64,000 nt of DNA from SIG78 sp045587205. GTDB taxonomy: Bacteria > Verrucomicrobiota > Lentisphaeria > Victivallales > Victivallaceae. Both the position numbers and the translations under genes were made by a program. Numbering within the stretch: the stretch's first letter is position 1; every line of letters starts with the position of its first letter. The DNA is taken from the NCBI GenBank assembly GCA_045587205.1, contig JAZNBV010000047.1, forward strand, positions 45,657 through 109,656, read 5' to 3'. The notes beneath the pieces are model-generated. The model did not search any database and was not told where the DNA came from. It worked only from the letters and a program-made list of their open reading frames with translations. This document shows, piece after piece, positions 35,701 through 43,916 of this stretch.

Positions 35701-37272
35701 CTGGAATACGGCATTACGCCGGAAAAAATAACTGATTTCTGCAAAACAAGCTTAAGTGAATACCAGAAAGAAGCCGAAGTGGTATTTGCTCCCGGCGTCC
35801 GTACTGCAAAACGGCGTTTGCAGGAGTGCAGACTGCGTCTGGCAAGATTGCAGAAGCTGCCTGTTACCGAATTGCGTAAAGCTCAAATCGACTATGTGCA
35901 GAAACAGATCATAGAACTCAACAAGCTCATTAATATGGAAATTGCGCGCAAGAATGCCCGCTATTCGGCGACTGCTACAAGGAATTTCCAGAAAAAACTG
36001 CAGAGTTACTGTCTTACAGGTCAAGGCGCTTTGCATCACGACAGTCGTAGAGATCATCTGGTACAGCAGCGCAAAGAGATCCTGCAACTGCTCCGCAATC
36101 CGGCAGTTGACCCCAACTGTACAGTGTCGATCAAAAACTACAAAGGCGAAATGCAGCAGCTCAGTTTGCTGGCGATTGCTCTGGGCAACGGCTTTATGGA
36201 GAGCCGCGAAGAGTTCAAAAAGATTCTGCTTTCAAGGAATCCGGATCCCGATTCAGCCAAACGCCCCAACTCCATAGAGCGTTATTGTCTGGGGCAGGAT
36301 ATTGCATCGGATAGTTCCGCCGGCAGAGTGTTTGCCCGGAAATTGCTCAATGCTGACAATAAATTGATTGTTGGTAACTATTACGACAGCAGTGATTTCA
36401 AAAAATATATGCTGCTGAATCCCGGGATACATTATTATGGCAGTGGCAATCTGATGATGATCGCCACAGAAATTGATAGTGCTGATGTGGCAAATGAATT
36501 GATTTTAAGCGGGTATAATTACGGTTATGAGACTGTTATGGGGGCGACTCCGTGGCGGACAGCGCTGAAACACGGCAGTAAATCGGTAGTCAATCTGCTG
36601 AAAAAATATTATTTTAATACTGAAGAAAGCAGTCAGGTACGCCGCCAATATGAATTCTGCGAAGCTATGCGCAGAAAAGATTATGCCGCTGTTGAAGAAT
36701 ACATCAGTCAGGGTGCAGATATAAATCAGGTGTGGGAGAATGGACTCAATGCATTGCAGAATGCCTGTATTATCAACGATGTCAAACTGGTAAAACTGTT
36801 GCGGAAAAACGGTGCTGACCCGGCTGCTTTTGAAGAGTTGCGCCGTTTCCGGGTTATATCCAATCCGCTACAGATCGCTGTTTCCAAAAACAATCCGGAA
36901 CTGTTTGCTGAATTGTGCAACAGCAATATTGATAAAAAAGCAATGGTGCCGGGGTTTAATAATATTTCCAATATGCCGCTTTCTGCTTTTATTATACAGA
37001 TGGCAAAGTACACCAAAGATGACTCAACGGCAATTGCTATGCTCAAAACAATCGACAGGTATGGCGGTGACGGCAGTACCCCGAGAAGACTGCTGACAAG
37101 ATTGAGTAATACATTCAGACCGCAGGAAAACAGCAGAGTACAATACAATATCCTTAACTATCTGTTGCATAACCGGAAAGTTTCGCAGGCAGATATCGGT
37201 TATGTCATCAACGGCGTCTGGAATAGAGACTGCAGGAATCTGCTGGCGCGCAGCCGCAGAACCGACCGCTGA
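32749..37272 (+). CDS. Transmembrane Hanks-type Ser/Thr kinase with zinc ribbons and extracytoplasmic sensor domains (1507 aa)
   Basis: Two zinc-ribbon-like Cys pairs (C8/C11 with C29/C32; C47/C50 with C68/C71) precede a kinase domain at about 114-380: glycine loop GKGGMAEV (121-128), Lys143, HRD with catalytic Asp239, DLG (257-259) in place of DFG, and SPE. One transmembrane helix lies at about 422-440. The outside part has a concanavalin/LamG-like region (about 500-690), a thioredoxin-like fold (from about 712, REKAKRENKWLLIFVSVEEE, without a CxxC), a further thioredoxin-like region (about 900-1000), a coiled coil (about 1015-1065) and ankyrin-like repeats (about 1300-1370). It is probably an envelope sensor kinase; ligand and targets are unknown. 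GAGGGGGG precedes the ATG. Confidence 0.8.
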   Translation: MSSKILDCPECHHRFNFEYENELPDSISCPGCGKTSPKDEYSALVICHSCRTKLRIPLDILYDPDNSCPKCGVKLDPQTLFSETNVESTFTGHAADQHKLYKRLLQDGELFDKFRIVRLLGKGGMAEVYLAEHLLLNKLCALKLMRSNVASDDAVFVKRFLREAKLTNSITHPNIVKVFDVGNDFKSGTLFIAMEYVEGKTLLQLMKEKTLSEEELKSILVSMTNALQALYDAQIVHRDIKPSNIMLDNDGVLKLMDLGIAKFSGNKQEGEMTLTMEQASIGTPSYASPEQCRSAHSADIRSDIYCLGATLYHLASGKLPFEGSTPVETILQVLDKEPEPLKDLRPDLSKKMLNLIGRMMMKNPDERPANPDALLAMVYGAKDNFNGNFMQKLLYKMWQPLKNFIIPPKEERTVAKLFARTVKLFVAVVSIFVALYALNHIYEQREAMDAKKRAVEEAKKPKPFDPTQNKQSMVTYPTVTVGSRYVQQQARFPLVKVKRPSGTVLEYDKPEQFISPEDNTTVVWQIKDGILEYDRNAAGKGNVHNTLSKHLKAPDMRLYSHWAVSVDFQINSINDGLLFNLSDFGVYAFNKRLLITEGKNYVRTDLTLEPDKWMNLTLSLDRKMRKFTILSGDRLLGCYVFPQHSFGIGEMKVFRSEGNLRIKIDRIRFYKSPIDFTVPDKIVHEPVLFSSERLSAAATDSAAAPAAKTDPAQYDGVWMTDYQAAREKAKRENKWLLIFVSVEEEKPYFFDPMQRHLNSNSAGAVLCRKELSRYVPVRVFVSRDELPQLTWKEKLDLPEVPQKYRSPEEAMSSRVTGRGFKYVPMMFAVSPDWTRTAALHWNSTRPYAISERLSLINQQVIDSGDTSNTYGDYVKRQSTYSSASGNAPADWVNILVYRQVFSPQNNYKNKPVWVFAGKDQQEIDALQNAARDALAGSGEKPLVMHIDCSNTQDEFLQLARKRIFGDNNTLPAVALLGINREVSFLEYGITPEKITDFCKTSLSEYQKEAEVVFAPGVRTAKRRLQECRLRLARLQKLPVTELRKAQIDYVQKQIIELNKLINMEIARKNARYSATATRNFQKKLQSYCLTGQGALHHDSRRDHLVQQRKEILQLLRNPAVDPNCTVSIKNYKGEMQQLSLLAIALGNGFMESREEFKKILLSRNPDPDSAKRPNSIERYCLGQDIASDSSAGRVFARKLLNADNKLIVGNYYDSSDFKKYMLLNPGIHYYGSGNLMMIATEIDSADVANELILSGYNYGYETVMGATPWRTALKHGSKSVVNLLKKYYFNTEESSQVRRQYEFCEAMRRKDYAAVEEYISQGADINQVWENGLNALQNACIINDVKLVKLLRKNGADPAAFEELRRFRVISNPLQIAVSKNNPELFAELCNSNIDKKAMVPGFNNISNMPLSAFIIQMAKYTKDDSTAIAMLKTIDRYGGDGSTPRRLLTRLSNTFRPQENSRVQYNILNYLLHNRKVSQADIGYVINGVWNRDCRNLLARSRRTDR

Positions 37273-37279
37273 AAAATTT

Positions 37280-37792
37280 TTACAGCGGTTTGCCGGTCAG
37301 GTTGATAACAGTGCTGCTCTGCAACGCTTTCTGACCGTGGCAGATTGCCAGAGCCAGAGCATCCGTGGCATCGTTGGGGATGTCGGCAACGGATATGCCG
37401 AACTCATTGGCCATTAAGAGCGCCACCTGTTCCTTGCGCGCCTGGCACAAGCCGGTGGCGGCGCGTTTTGCCACTCCGGGAGTATAGGCGTAAGCAGCTA
37501 TGCCGGATTCCGCCAGCGCAGTAAGGATAGCGCCCCGCGCCATACCCAGAATGATGGCGGTCTGGGCATTATTGCCAACAAACGGACTTTCCAGACTGGC
37601 GCAGTCGGGGTGGAAAGTTTTCACCAGTTCGCGCACGCCGCCGGCAAGGCGCCGGACACATTCGCTGTGCGGCATCTGCTGGGTGTTTTTGATTACTCCG
37701 CAATCCAGAATACGGGCCTTTTTCCCCGGAAGCATTTCCACTACACCGTAGCCGGTGGTACGGATCGCCGGGTCCAATCCCAGTATTATCAT
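37280..37792 (-). CDS. ruvC: Holliday junction resolvase RuvC
   Basis: A 170-aa RNase H-fold endonuclease. The acidic catalytic residues are Asp7 (LGLDPAIRTTGYG), Glu68 (SLESPF), Asp141 and Asp144 (NDATDALALAICH). It would cut four-way junctions with RuvAB during recombination. Its ATG overlaps the stop of the upstream MerR-like gene (ATGA), so the two are translationally coupled. ruvA and ruvB are not in the window. Confidence 0.93.
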   Translation of the reverse strand: MIILGLDPAIRTTGYGVVEMLPGKKARILDCGVIKNTQQMPHSECVRRLAGGVRELVKTFHPDCASLESPFVGNNAQTAIILGMARGAILTALAESGIAAYAYTPGVAKRAATGLCQARKEQVALLMANEFGISVADIPNDATDALALAICHGQKALQSSTVINLTGKPL

Positions 37793-38835
37793 TGGATTTT
37801 CTCCGCCGGAGCGGGGGCAGCTTCCGGAGTTCCGACGGGTTTTTCAGCTGCCGGCACCGTCACCGGAGCCGGAGCAGGAGCAGGTTTGCTGTTCAATTTT
37901 TCAAGCTGAATCGAAAGCTCCGCCAGACTTTTTCCGGCAGAAACCAGTTCGCTTTTGAGTGCATCCAGCTGCACTTTGGATGCAGCGGCATCCTGTTCCA
38001 TTTTTTCCAACAGGAGTTTGCGTTCAGCGGCACTTTTCGCCTGCAGATCTTTTTCGCGTTTTGCCTGCAGTTTCTGCCAGGCGGCGCGGTCATTTGCCAA
38101 CTGTTTTTCCAGACGGGCAACCTCGGCGGCACGGGCTTTCTGCAAAGCAAAAAGTTCATCTTTAAGTGCTTTTACACTGGCTGCGGCGGCGGCCTGTTCG
38201 GTGCGTCGCACTTTTTCCATATTTTTCAATTCAGCATTGAATGTATCGGTGAGTTTTTCCATATTTTCGCGCATTTTCATTGCCTCGTACTGCCGCTCGG
38301 CAAACTGCATACGCACTGCCTGCAGCAGAACCGCACCGGCGCCCAGCAGAATAATGATGATCGCCAGCAGAAGGAACAATGCCGTACGGGAACGGCGGGC
38401 GGAAATTTGCTGCTGCCGGCGCAAATCGGCAATAAAACTGGTCAGTTCCATAGCACTGCGTTCAATTTCTTTTACTGCCGGGAGTTGGTCGGAACTCTCT
38501 TCTGCCGGTGCGGATGTATTTTCAGCAGCGGCTTCAGGTGCCGGAGTTTTGCTCTTGCTCCGGGGCGCGGCGGCGGGTTTTTCCGGCGCAACTTCCGGGG
38601 TTATACCGTGTTTGCCGGCAAGGAAATTTTCAATTTCGGCTCCGGACTTGCCGGCATCGCGCATAGAGGCAATTTCTTCAAGGACTTTCAGACTGCGTGC
38701 TGAATAGACTTTGCGTTTGCCGTTCTGCTGTACATCAATATAATTTTCGTAACGCGTCAGCCAGTCGTTGATGGTTGTACGCGGTACATTCAACGCCGCG
38801 GCAAGTGCCGCCGCTGAATAGAAATCCTGTTCCAT
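37789..38835 (-). CDS. Membrane-anchored protein with MerR-like DNA-binding domain and long coiled coil
   Basis: A 348-aa protein. Residues about 5-70 are a MerR-like winged helix (ALNVPRTTINDWLTRYENYI ... RSLKVLEEIASMRDAG). A Pro/Ala-rich linker (80-120) leads to one transmembrane helix (about 150-174, TALFLLLAIIIILLGAGAVLL). About 140 residues of charged coiled coil follow, then a Pro/Ala-rich end. The N-terminus must be cytoplasmic if it binds DNA, so the coiled coil would lie in the periplasm. Its role is unknown; a tether between chromosome and envelope, or a one-component membrane regulator, is possible. AAGGAG precedes the start. Confidence 0.7.
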   Translation of the reverse strand: MEQDFYSAAALAAALNVPRTTINDWLTRYENYIDVQQNGKRKVYSARSLKVLEEIASMRDAGKSGAEIENFLAGKHGITPEVAPEKPAAAPRSKSKTPAPEAAAENTSAPAEESSDQLPAVKEIERSAMELTSFIADLRRQQQISARRSRTALFLLLAIIIILLGAGAVLLQAVRMQFAERQYEAMKMRENMEKLTDTFNAELKNMEKVRRTEQAAAAASVKALKDELFALQKARAAEVARLEKQLANDRAAWQKLQAKREKDLQAKSAAERKLLLEKMEQDAAASKVQLDALKSELVSAGKSLAELSIQLEKLNSKPAPAPAPVTVPAAEKPVGTPEAAPAPAEKIQ

Positions 38836-38858
38836 AAATAGTGTAACTCCTTAAAAGA

Positions 38859-39827
38859 TCACAATTTACCGTTTATCCAACTGCGGATTTTTTCCACATC
38901 CGCAAAAATCTGTTTTTTCAGCGCCTCTTCATTTGCAAAACACTGTTCACTGCGCAGATATCCGCCCAGTTCCAGCCGTACATTTTTCCCGTACAGGTTG
39001 CCGGAAAAATCCAGCAGATGCGCTTCGATCCGGCGCCGCAAGTCGGCACTCCGGTTGTAGGTAGGCGCCACGCCGATATTCACCGCTGCACCGAACCGTT
39101 TGCCTTCAACTGTAACGATCCCCGAATAGACCCCGTCCGGCGGCAGAACTCCGGCGGCAGTCTCTATGTTGGCGGTCGGGCAGTTGAGATTGCTGCCGGC
39201 AATGCCGTACCCGTTGCTGACCGTGCCGCACAAACAATAGCGGTAGCCCAGCAGTTTTTCTGCTTCATCCAGATTGCCGCCGGCAATCAGCCGCCGGATC
39301 CGGCTGGCTGAAACCACATCGCCGTCAAGTTCAAGTTCCGGCACAGCAATAAGTTCAATATTATGTCCGGCGGCATACTTCCGCAGCAGTTCAACATTGC
39401 CGGAACCGTTTTTGCCGAAGCGCCAGCTGCTGCCTACGCCGACCACAGCAAGGCGAGGCAGTTGTTTCAACAGCAGATCAAGAAAATCTACCGGATCGAC
39501 CGCGGCAAATTTGCTGGTAAAATCCACCACCGCAGTCATCTGCATATTGCAGGAATTGAGCAAACGCACCCGTTCTGCCAGATCTGTCAGCAATACCGGC
39601 GGCGCCGAGGGAAAAAGCACCGCCCGGGGATGCGGGTCAAAAGTGAGCGCAACCGGCACAGCATCAAGCCGTCCGGCAGCTTGGGCAACCGCGTTCAGAA
39701 GTTTGCGGTGCCCCAGATGCACACCGTCAAAAACACCGATTGCCAGAGCAATGGATTTATCACAACTTGCAGCAACCCCCGGCAGGGTCATTCCGGCGCG
39801 CCGCGAAAAAATTTCAGCACTGTTCAA
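38859..39827 (-). CDS. ribF: Bifunctional riboflavin kinase / FAD synthetase
   Basis: A 322-aa RibF. The FMN adenylyltransferase domain (about 25-180) carries IGVFDGVHLGHRKLL and TFDPHPR; the kinase domain (about 195-315) carries GSNLNCPTANIE, the riboflavin/Mg-ATP loop, and DGVYSG. It makes FMN and FAD in the cytoplasm, relevant to the several flavoproteins here. The start codon is TTG (39825-39827), supported by GGAG 9 bp upstream and by the position of conserved sequence. First gene of an operon with the MerR-like gene and ruvC, with its own promoter. Confidence 0.92.
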   Translation of the reverse strand: MNSAEIFSRRAGMTLPGVAASCDKSIALAIGVFDGVHLGHRKLLNAVAQAAGRLDAVPVALTFDPHPRAVLFPSAPPVLLTDLAERVRLLNSCNMQMTAVVDFTSKFAAVDPVDFLDLLLKQLPRLAVVGVGSSWRFGKNGSGNVELLRKYAAGHNIELIAVPELELDGDVVSASRIRRLIAGGNLDEAEKLLGYRYCLCGTVSNGYGIAGSNLNCPTANIETAAGVLPPDGVYSGIVTVEGKRFGAAVNIGVAPTYNRSADLRRRIEAHLLDFSGNLYGKNVRLELGGYLRSEQCFANEEALKKQIFADVEKIRSWINGKL

Positions 39828-39866
39828 GATTAACTACTCCAAAATTTGCAATAATGCCTGAACTGA

Positions 39867-39895
39867 AATATATTATGTTTACTTATTTTTTGCAA
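39867..39895 (-). promoter_or_regulatory. Promoter of the ribF operon
   Basis: Minus strand: TTGCAA (39890-39895), 17-bp spacer, TATATT (39867-39872), 40 bp before the TTG start codon. Confidence 0.65.
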
Positions 39896-39977
39896 ATTTC
39901 CGGAATGATTTTCCGGTAAAAAAACAGTTTTGATCCGGTAAATGCCGTCAGGCATCCGGCAGGAGAGGTTTATAATA

Positions 39978-40466
39978 ATGCGTAATGTACTTTATCCCGG
40001 GAGCTTTGACCCGCTGACCAACGGACATCTTGACCTGATCGTCCGCGCCAGCAAACTCTTTGACCGGGTGATCGTGGCAGTGGCTATCAACAGCGAAAAA
40101 CACCCGATGTTTTCTATTGAAGAACGCGTGGAAATGATCGAAGAAGTCTGTACGCCATACAGCAATGTACGCGCAGTCCCGGTTTGCGGACTGTTGGTCA
40201 ATGCTGTGGAAAAATATCAGGCTACGGCTCTTTTGCGCGGTTTGCGGGCTTTTTCCGACTTTGAATATGAGCTGCAGATGGCGCTGATGAACCGCAGTTT
40301 GCGCGATGATTGTGAAACTATTTTTATGATGCCGACCGCCAATAACTCTTTTGTCAGTTCGCGTCTGGTTAAAGAGGTTGCCAATCTGGGGGCAGATTAT
40401 ACCAAGTATGTGCCCGAAGCAGTGGCACGGCGCATTGCCGCTAAACTCAAGGAGAAAAATCAATGA
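39978..40466 (+). CDS. coaD: Phosphopantetheine adenylyltransferase
   Basis: A 162-aa CoaD. The start MRNVLYPGSFDPLTNGH was chosen because AGGAGAGG lies just upstream; the open frame runs 12 codons further without homology. YPGSFDPLTNGH holds the TxGH nucleotide motif, LLRGLRAFSDFEYE is the family signature, and NSFVSSRLVKEVA contributes the ATP-binding SSxxVKE segment. It joins phosphopantetheine and ATP to dephospho-CoA. First gene of a tightly packed operon; the next start overlaps its stop by 4 bases. Confidence 0.95.
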   Translation: MRNVLYPGSFDPLTNGHLDLIVRASKLFDRVIVAVAINSEKHPMFSIEERVEMIEEVCTPYSNVRAVPVCGLLVNAVEKYQATALLRGLRAFSDFEYELQMALMNRSLRDDCETIFMMPTANNSFVSSRLVKEVANLGADYTKYVPEAVARRIAAKLKEKNQ

Positions 40467-40963
40467 TCACTTTTTCTGCAGCTTTACTTGAAAAGCAGGA
40501 TATTCCGCTGGAAGGCAGCGAGCCGGCAACTCTTCTGGAAATGGAAGATGATCTGGTTTTTATTGCCGAAAAACCGGTAACTTATAAACTGACAGTGCAC
40601 AAAGTTTCTGACGGCGCTTTGATCACCGGAACAGCCTCCACCACGCTTTCCGGCGCGTGCGGCAGATGCCTTGCCCCTGCTGAAATAGAACTTTCCACCG
40701 GCGATATGCAGTTGTTTGTGGAGTTTGAAAGCAATGTTGATGTGGTAGATATAACTGAAGATATCCGTGCCGAACTGCTGATAAATCTGCCGGCAAATCT
40801 GCTTTGCAGCGAAGATTGTGCCGGACTCTGTCCGGTTTGCGGATGCAACCTTAACGAAACCATCTGCGCCTGTGAAGTGGAGTCGGAAGGCTTTGAAGAA
40901 AACAGCAGCGGTGACGAACCATCCCCGTGGGATGCTCTGGATAAATTGAAATTTGACAAATAA
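40463..40963 (+). CDS. YceD-family (DUF177) protein
   Basis: A 166-aa DUF177 protein, a family needed for 23S rRNA accumulation in other bacteria. The conserved core is seen as CGRCLAPAEIEL (about residue 65) and the C-terminal CSEDCAGLCPVCGCNLNE (about 115-135), with paired cysteines that may bind zinc. In most bacteria the gene is followed by rpmF (ribosomal protein L32); here rpe follows after 17 bp and no L32 is found. AAGGAG precedes the start, which overlaps coaD. Confidence 0.88.
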   Translation: MITFSAALLEKQDIPLEGSEPATLLEMEDDLVFIAEKPVTYKLTVHKVSDGALITGTASTTLSGACGRCLAPAEIELSTGDMQLFVEFESNVDVVDITEDIRAELLINLPANLLCSEDCAGLCPVCGCNLNETICACEVESEGFEENSSGDEPSPWDALDKLKFDK

Positions 40964-40980
40964 CTTTATAGGAGGGAAAT

Positions 40981-41682
40981 ATGAAATACGATATCAGAAA
41001 TCTTGCTTATGACAAAGTTACCGTTTCGCCATCGATTCTGGCGGCTGATTTCGGTACACTTGATGCCGATGTGGCAAAGTGCGCCGCCGCCGGTGCTGAT
41101 CTGCTGCATCTGGATGTTATGGATGGGCACTTTGTACCCAATCTGACAATGGGACCGCCGCTGTTGAGTTCTCTGCGTAAGGCCACCAGTCTCTGTTTTG
41201 ATACCCATTTGATGATCTCGCACCCCCTGTTTTACACTCCGGTGTTTGCCAAAGCCGGTGCCGACCATATAACCTTCCACGTGGAAAGCGACGACGACCC
41301 CGCCGCAGTTATCAAGGCGATCAAAGAAGCCGGCTGTACCGTGGGTATGTCGGTCAAGCCCAAGACTCCCGCCAGCGCGCTGGCTCCTTACATCAAAGAT
41401 CTGGATATGATTCTGGTTATGAGCGTGGAACCGGGTTTCGGCGGCCAGAGCTTTATGGCGGATATGATGCCCAAAGTTGCAGAATGCCGTCAGATGATCC
41501 GCGAATCAGGCAGAAATATCCATCTGGAAATCGATGGCGGCATTGACCGCAAAACTGTTTACGAAGCCGTACGCGCCGGTGCCAATATGATGGTGGCGGG
41601 TACCTCCGTATTCCGCGCTCCCGATGGTATGGAAGCGGCGATCAAAGGTCTGCACGACGCAACTGCGGAACTGTCAATATGA
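40981..41682 (+). CDS. rpe: Ribulose-phosphate 3-epimerase
   Basis: A 233-aa TIM barrel of the pentose phosphate pathway that interconverts ribulose 5-phosphate and xylulose 5-phosphate. It shows SPSILAADF, HLDVMDGHFVPNLTMGPP (catalytic Asp and metal His), SVEPGFGGQSFM and IDGGID (second catalytic Asp). TAGGAGGG is a strong ribosome-binding site. The final codons overlap the start of the next SDR gene by 4 bases. Confidence 0.95.
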   Translation: MKYDIRNLAYDKVTVSPSILAADFGTLDADVAKCAAAGADLLHLDVMDGHFVPNLTMGPPLLSSLRKATSLCFDTHLMISHPLFYTPVFAKAGADHITFHVESDDDPAAVIKAIKEAGCTVGMSVKPKTPASALAPYIKDLDMILVMSVEPGFGGQSFMADMMPKVAECRQMIRESGRNIHLEIDGGIDRKTVYEAVRAGANMMVAGTSVFRAPDGMEAAIKGLHDATAELSI

Positions 41683-42431
41683 CTTGTGACGGGCGCAAAG
41701 TTGCTCTGGTTACCGGCAGCTCCAGCGGACTTGGAGCCGCCATTGCTTCTGAATTGCTCAAGCGCAATTATCGCGTTATAGGTCTGGGGCGGCGCAAAGC
41801 CGGAGAGGTCGATGATGCCGATTTTATAGTCTGCGATCTCAATGATCCAACTGCCGTGGAACAGGTTCCTGCGGAACTTGCCAAACGCACCGGCCGCCTG
41901 GATATGCTGGTAAATAATGCCGGGTTCGGCGGTTACGCCACCTGGGAGGAGTTGCCGGCAACTGAATTGCGGAGAATGTTTGAGGTGGATTTTTTCGCTC
42001 CGGTGCGCCTGGCACAGCTGCTGTTGGGTAAATTATCTGAAACGCGAGGTGCGGTTGTCAATATATCCAGCGTGGCGGCACTGGCGCCGGTACCCTGTAT
42101 GGGGGCATACAGTGCGGTCAAGGCGGCGTTGAAGAGTTTTTCGCAAACTCTCCGTGCCGAGGCATCCTTGCAGAATGTGCGGGTATTGACAGTCTGCCCG
42201 GGCAGAATCTCCACGGGGTTTTCCAGCCGCGCGGTCAGAATGCGCGAGTGTCCGGAAACGCCCGGCAACAATGTTGATCCGGCAAAATTTGCGCGCCGGG
42301 TGGTAAATTCTGCGGAACGCAACCGGGCGCTGATTGTCTATCCGGGGTGGTACAGGTTTTTTATTGCTTTTGCCGGAATCTTTACCGGTATATATATGCG
42401 TATGGCGCTTAAAGTCTGGAAACTGCGCTGA
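41679..42431 (+). CDS. SDR-family oxidoreductase
   Basis: A 250-aa classical SDR. NAD(P) motif TGSSSGLGAAIA (about residues 11-22), NNAGFG (about 82), catalytic Ser in NISSVAALAP (about 130) and YSAVK (about 148-152), so the Y-K pair is intact, unlike the SDR at 119-880. The C-terminal stretch (YRFFIAFAGIFTGIYMRMA) is hydrophobic and may sit on the membrane, as in acyl or sterol-type SDRs. Substrate unknown. Translationally coupled to rpe. Confidence 0.87.
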   Translation: MTCDGRKVALVTGSSSGLGAAIASELLKRNYRVIGLGRRKAGEVDDADFIVCDLNDPTAVEQVPAELAKRTGRLDMLVNNAGFGGYATWEELPATELRRMFEVDFFAPVRLAQLLLGKLSETRGAVVNISSVAALAPVPCMGAYSAVKAALKSFSQTLRAEASLQNVRVLTVCPGRISTGFSSRAVRMRECPETPGNNVDPAKFARRVVNSAERNRALIVYPGWYRFFIAFAGIFTGIYMRMALKVWKLR

Positions 42432-42437
42432 AGCTCA

Positions 42438-43916
42438 ATGATCGAACTCAAAGAAAATTTTTTACCGTCCAAGGTGCCGCCGCATCCCGGCGTGTATGTT
42501 TACCGCGATAATTTCGGTACAGTCATTTATGTGGGGAAAGCCAAAAATCTGCGGCGGCGTATGAGTTCATATTTTCAGCCGTCACGGGTGCATCAGGCCG
42601 ATGTAAAATTGCGGCAGCTGATCCACAGCATACACACCTGGGAGTTTTTTCAGGTGAAAAGCGAAGATGAAGCGCTGATACTGGAATCGCGGCTGATCAA
42701 AAGTTATGCGCCTTATTATAACATACTTATGCGCGATGACAAGCGCTATCTGCTTTTGAAAATAAAACTTGATGACCCGTTCCCGACTCTGACGCTGGCG
42801 CGAGTCAAAAAGGATGATAATGCGACCTATTTCGGGCCATTCCCGCACGGTACCGCACTGAAGAGTACGCTCGAATTTCTGCTGGCTCACTTCGGTCTGC
42901 GCGCCTGCCGCACCAATCACCCCGATGAAGAGACCCGCAAACGCTGCCTTAAACGCATAGTCAAAGACTGCAGTTCGCCCTGTACCGGAGCAATTTCGCA
43001 GAGCGATTACCGCAAGCAGGTCGATTCGATGCTCGAAGTGCTTAACGGAAAACTGGAGAGTGTGACTGCTGAAATCAAAGAAAAAATGACCGCCGCCGCG
43101 CAGAAACTTGATTACGAACGCGCCGGGCGCTGGCGCGATGTATTGAACAATCTGGAAACGGTTTTCGGTCAGCACAACCGCAGTTTTGAACACGCATACA
43201 TACCCAGCCGCAGCGGCCCGGAGGCAATGGAGGCTTTGCAGAAAGCATTGAAACTGCCGATGAAACTTACTACGATGAAGTGTTTTGATATATCCAATCT
43301 GCTCGGGCAGCTGGCGGTGGCAAGTATGACCGTTTTTGTGGACGGCAAGCCCGCGCGCGATGAATACCGCCGGTTCCGGATCAAAACCGTGGAGGGCGCC
43401 AACGACTTTGCAATGATGTCCGAGGCTGTGGGCAGACACTTCAAACGCCTGCTGGAAGAAAACCGTCCGCTGCCTGATTTGCTGGTGGTCGATGGCGGTA
43501 TCGGACAGCTCAATGCAGCATTGCGTACGCTTACGGAACTTGATTGCCCCGTGCTGCCGGTGATCGGACTTGCCGAGCGCAATGAGGAAATCTACATACC
43601 CGGCCGCACCGAACCGCTGGTGCTTGACCGGCACAACCCCGGTTTGCGCGTATTACAGGCGATCCGCGATGAAGCACACCGCTTTGCCATAAGTTATCAC
43701 CGCGATCTGCGGCAGAAGCGTTTGACCGAATCTCTGCTGGATGATCTCCCCGGCGTGGGCGAAAAGCGCAAACTTGCGCTGCTGAAGGCCTTCGGTTCGG
43801 TACGCGCTCTTCGCAAAGCCGATGCCGAAACCATTATGGCACGGGTGCCGGGTATCGGTGAAAATCTGGCAAATGAAATAGTTTCAACTCTGGGCAGAAA
43901 AAAGGGAAATAAATGA
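42438..43916 (+). CDS. uvrC: Excinuclease ABC subunit C
   Basis: A 492-aa UvrC. Domains in order: GIY-YIG nuclease (about 13-95; GVYVYRDN...VIYVGKAKNLRRR), a Cys cluster (C-R-T-N-H, RKRC, KDCSSPC, about 155-185) resembling the Fe-S region of other UvrC proteins, the UvrB-interacting motif (MTAAAQKLDYERAGRWRDVL, about 215), the RNase H-like nuclease domain (FDISNLLGQLAVASMTVFVDG; VVDGGIGQLNAAL) and tandem HhH motifs (LDDLPGVGEKRKLALLKAFGS). It makes both incisions in nucleotide excision repair. It is about 100 residues shorter than the common length, mainly between the domains. It begins 6 bp after the SDR and overlaps the next gene. Confidence 0.95.
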   Translation: MIELKENFLPSKVPPHPGVYVYRDNFGTVIYVGKAKNLRRRMSSYFQPSRVHQADVKLRQLIHSIHTWEFFQVKSEDEALILESRLIKSYAPYYNILMRDDKRYLLLKIKLDDPFPTLTLARVKKDDNATYFGPFPHGTALKSTLEFLLAHFGLRACRTNHPDEETRKRCLKRIVKDCSSPCTGAISQSDYRKQVDSMLEVLNGKLESVTAEIKEKMTAAAQKLDYERAGRWRDVLNNLETVFGQHNRSFEHAYIPSRSGPEAMEALQKALKLPMKLTTMKCFDISNLLGQLAVASMTVFVDGKPARDEYRRFRIKTVEGANDFAMMSEAVGRHFKRLLEENRPLPDLLVVDGGIGQLNAALRTLTELDCPVLPVIGLAERNEEIYIPGRTEPLVLDRHNPGLRVLQAIRDEAHRFAISYHRDLRQKRLTESLLDDLPGVGEKRKLALLKAFGSVRALRKADAETIMARVPGIGENLANEIVSTLGRKKGNK

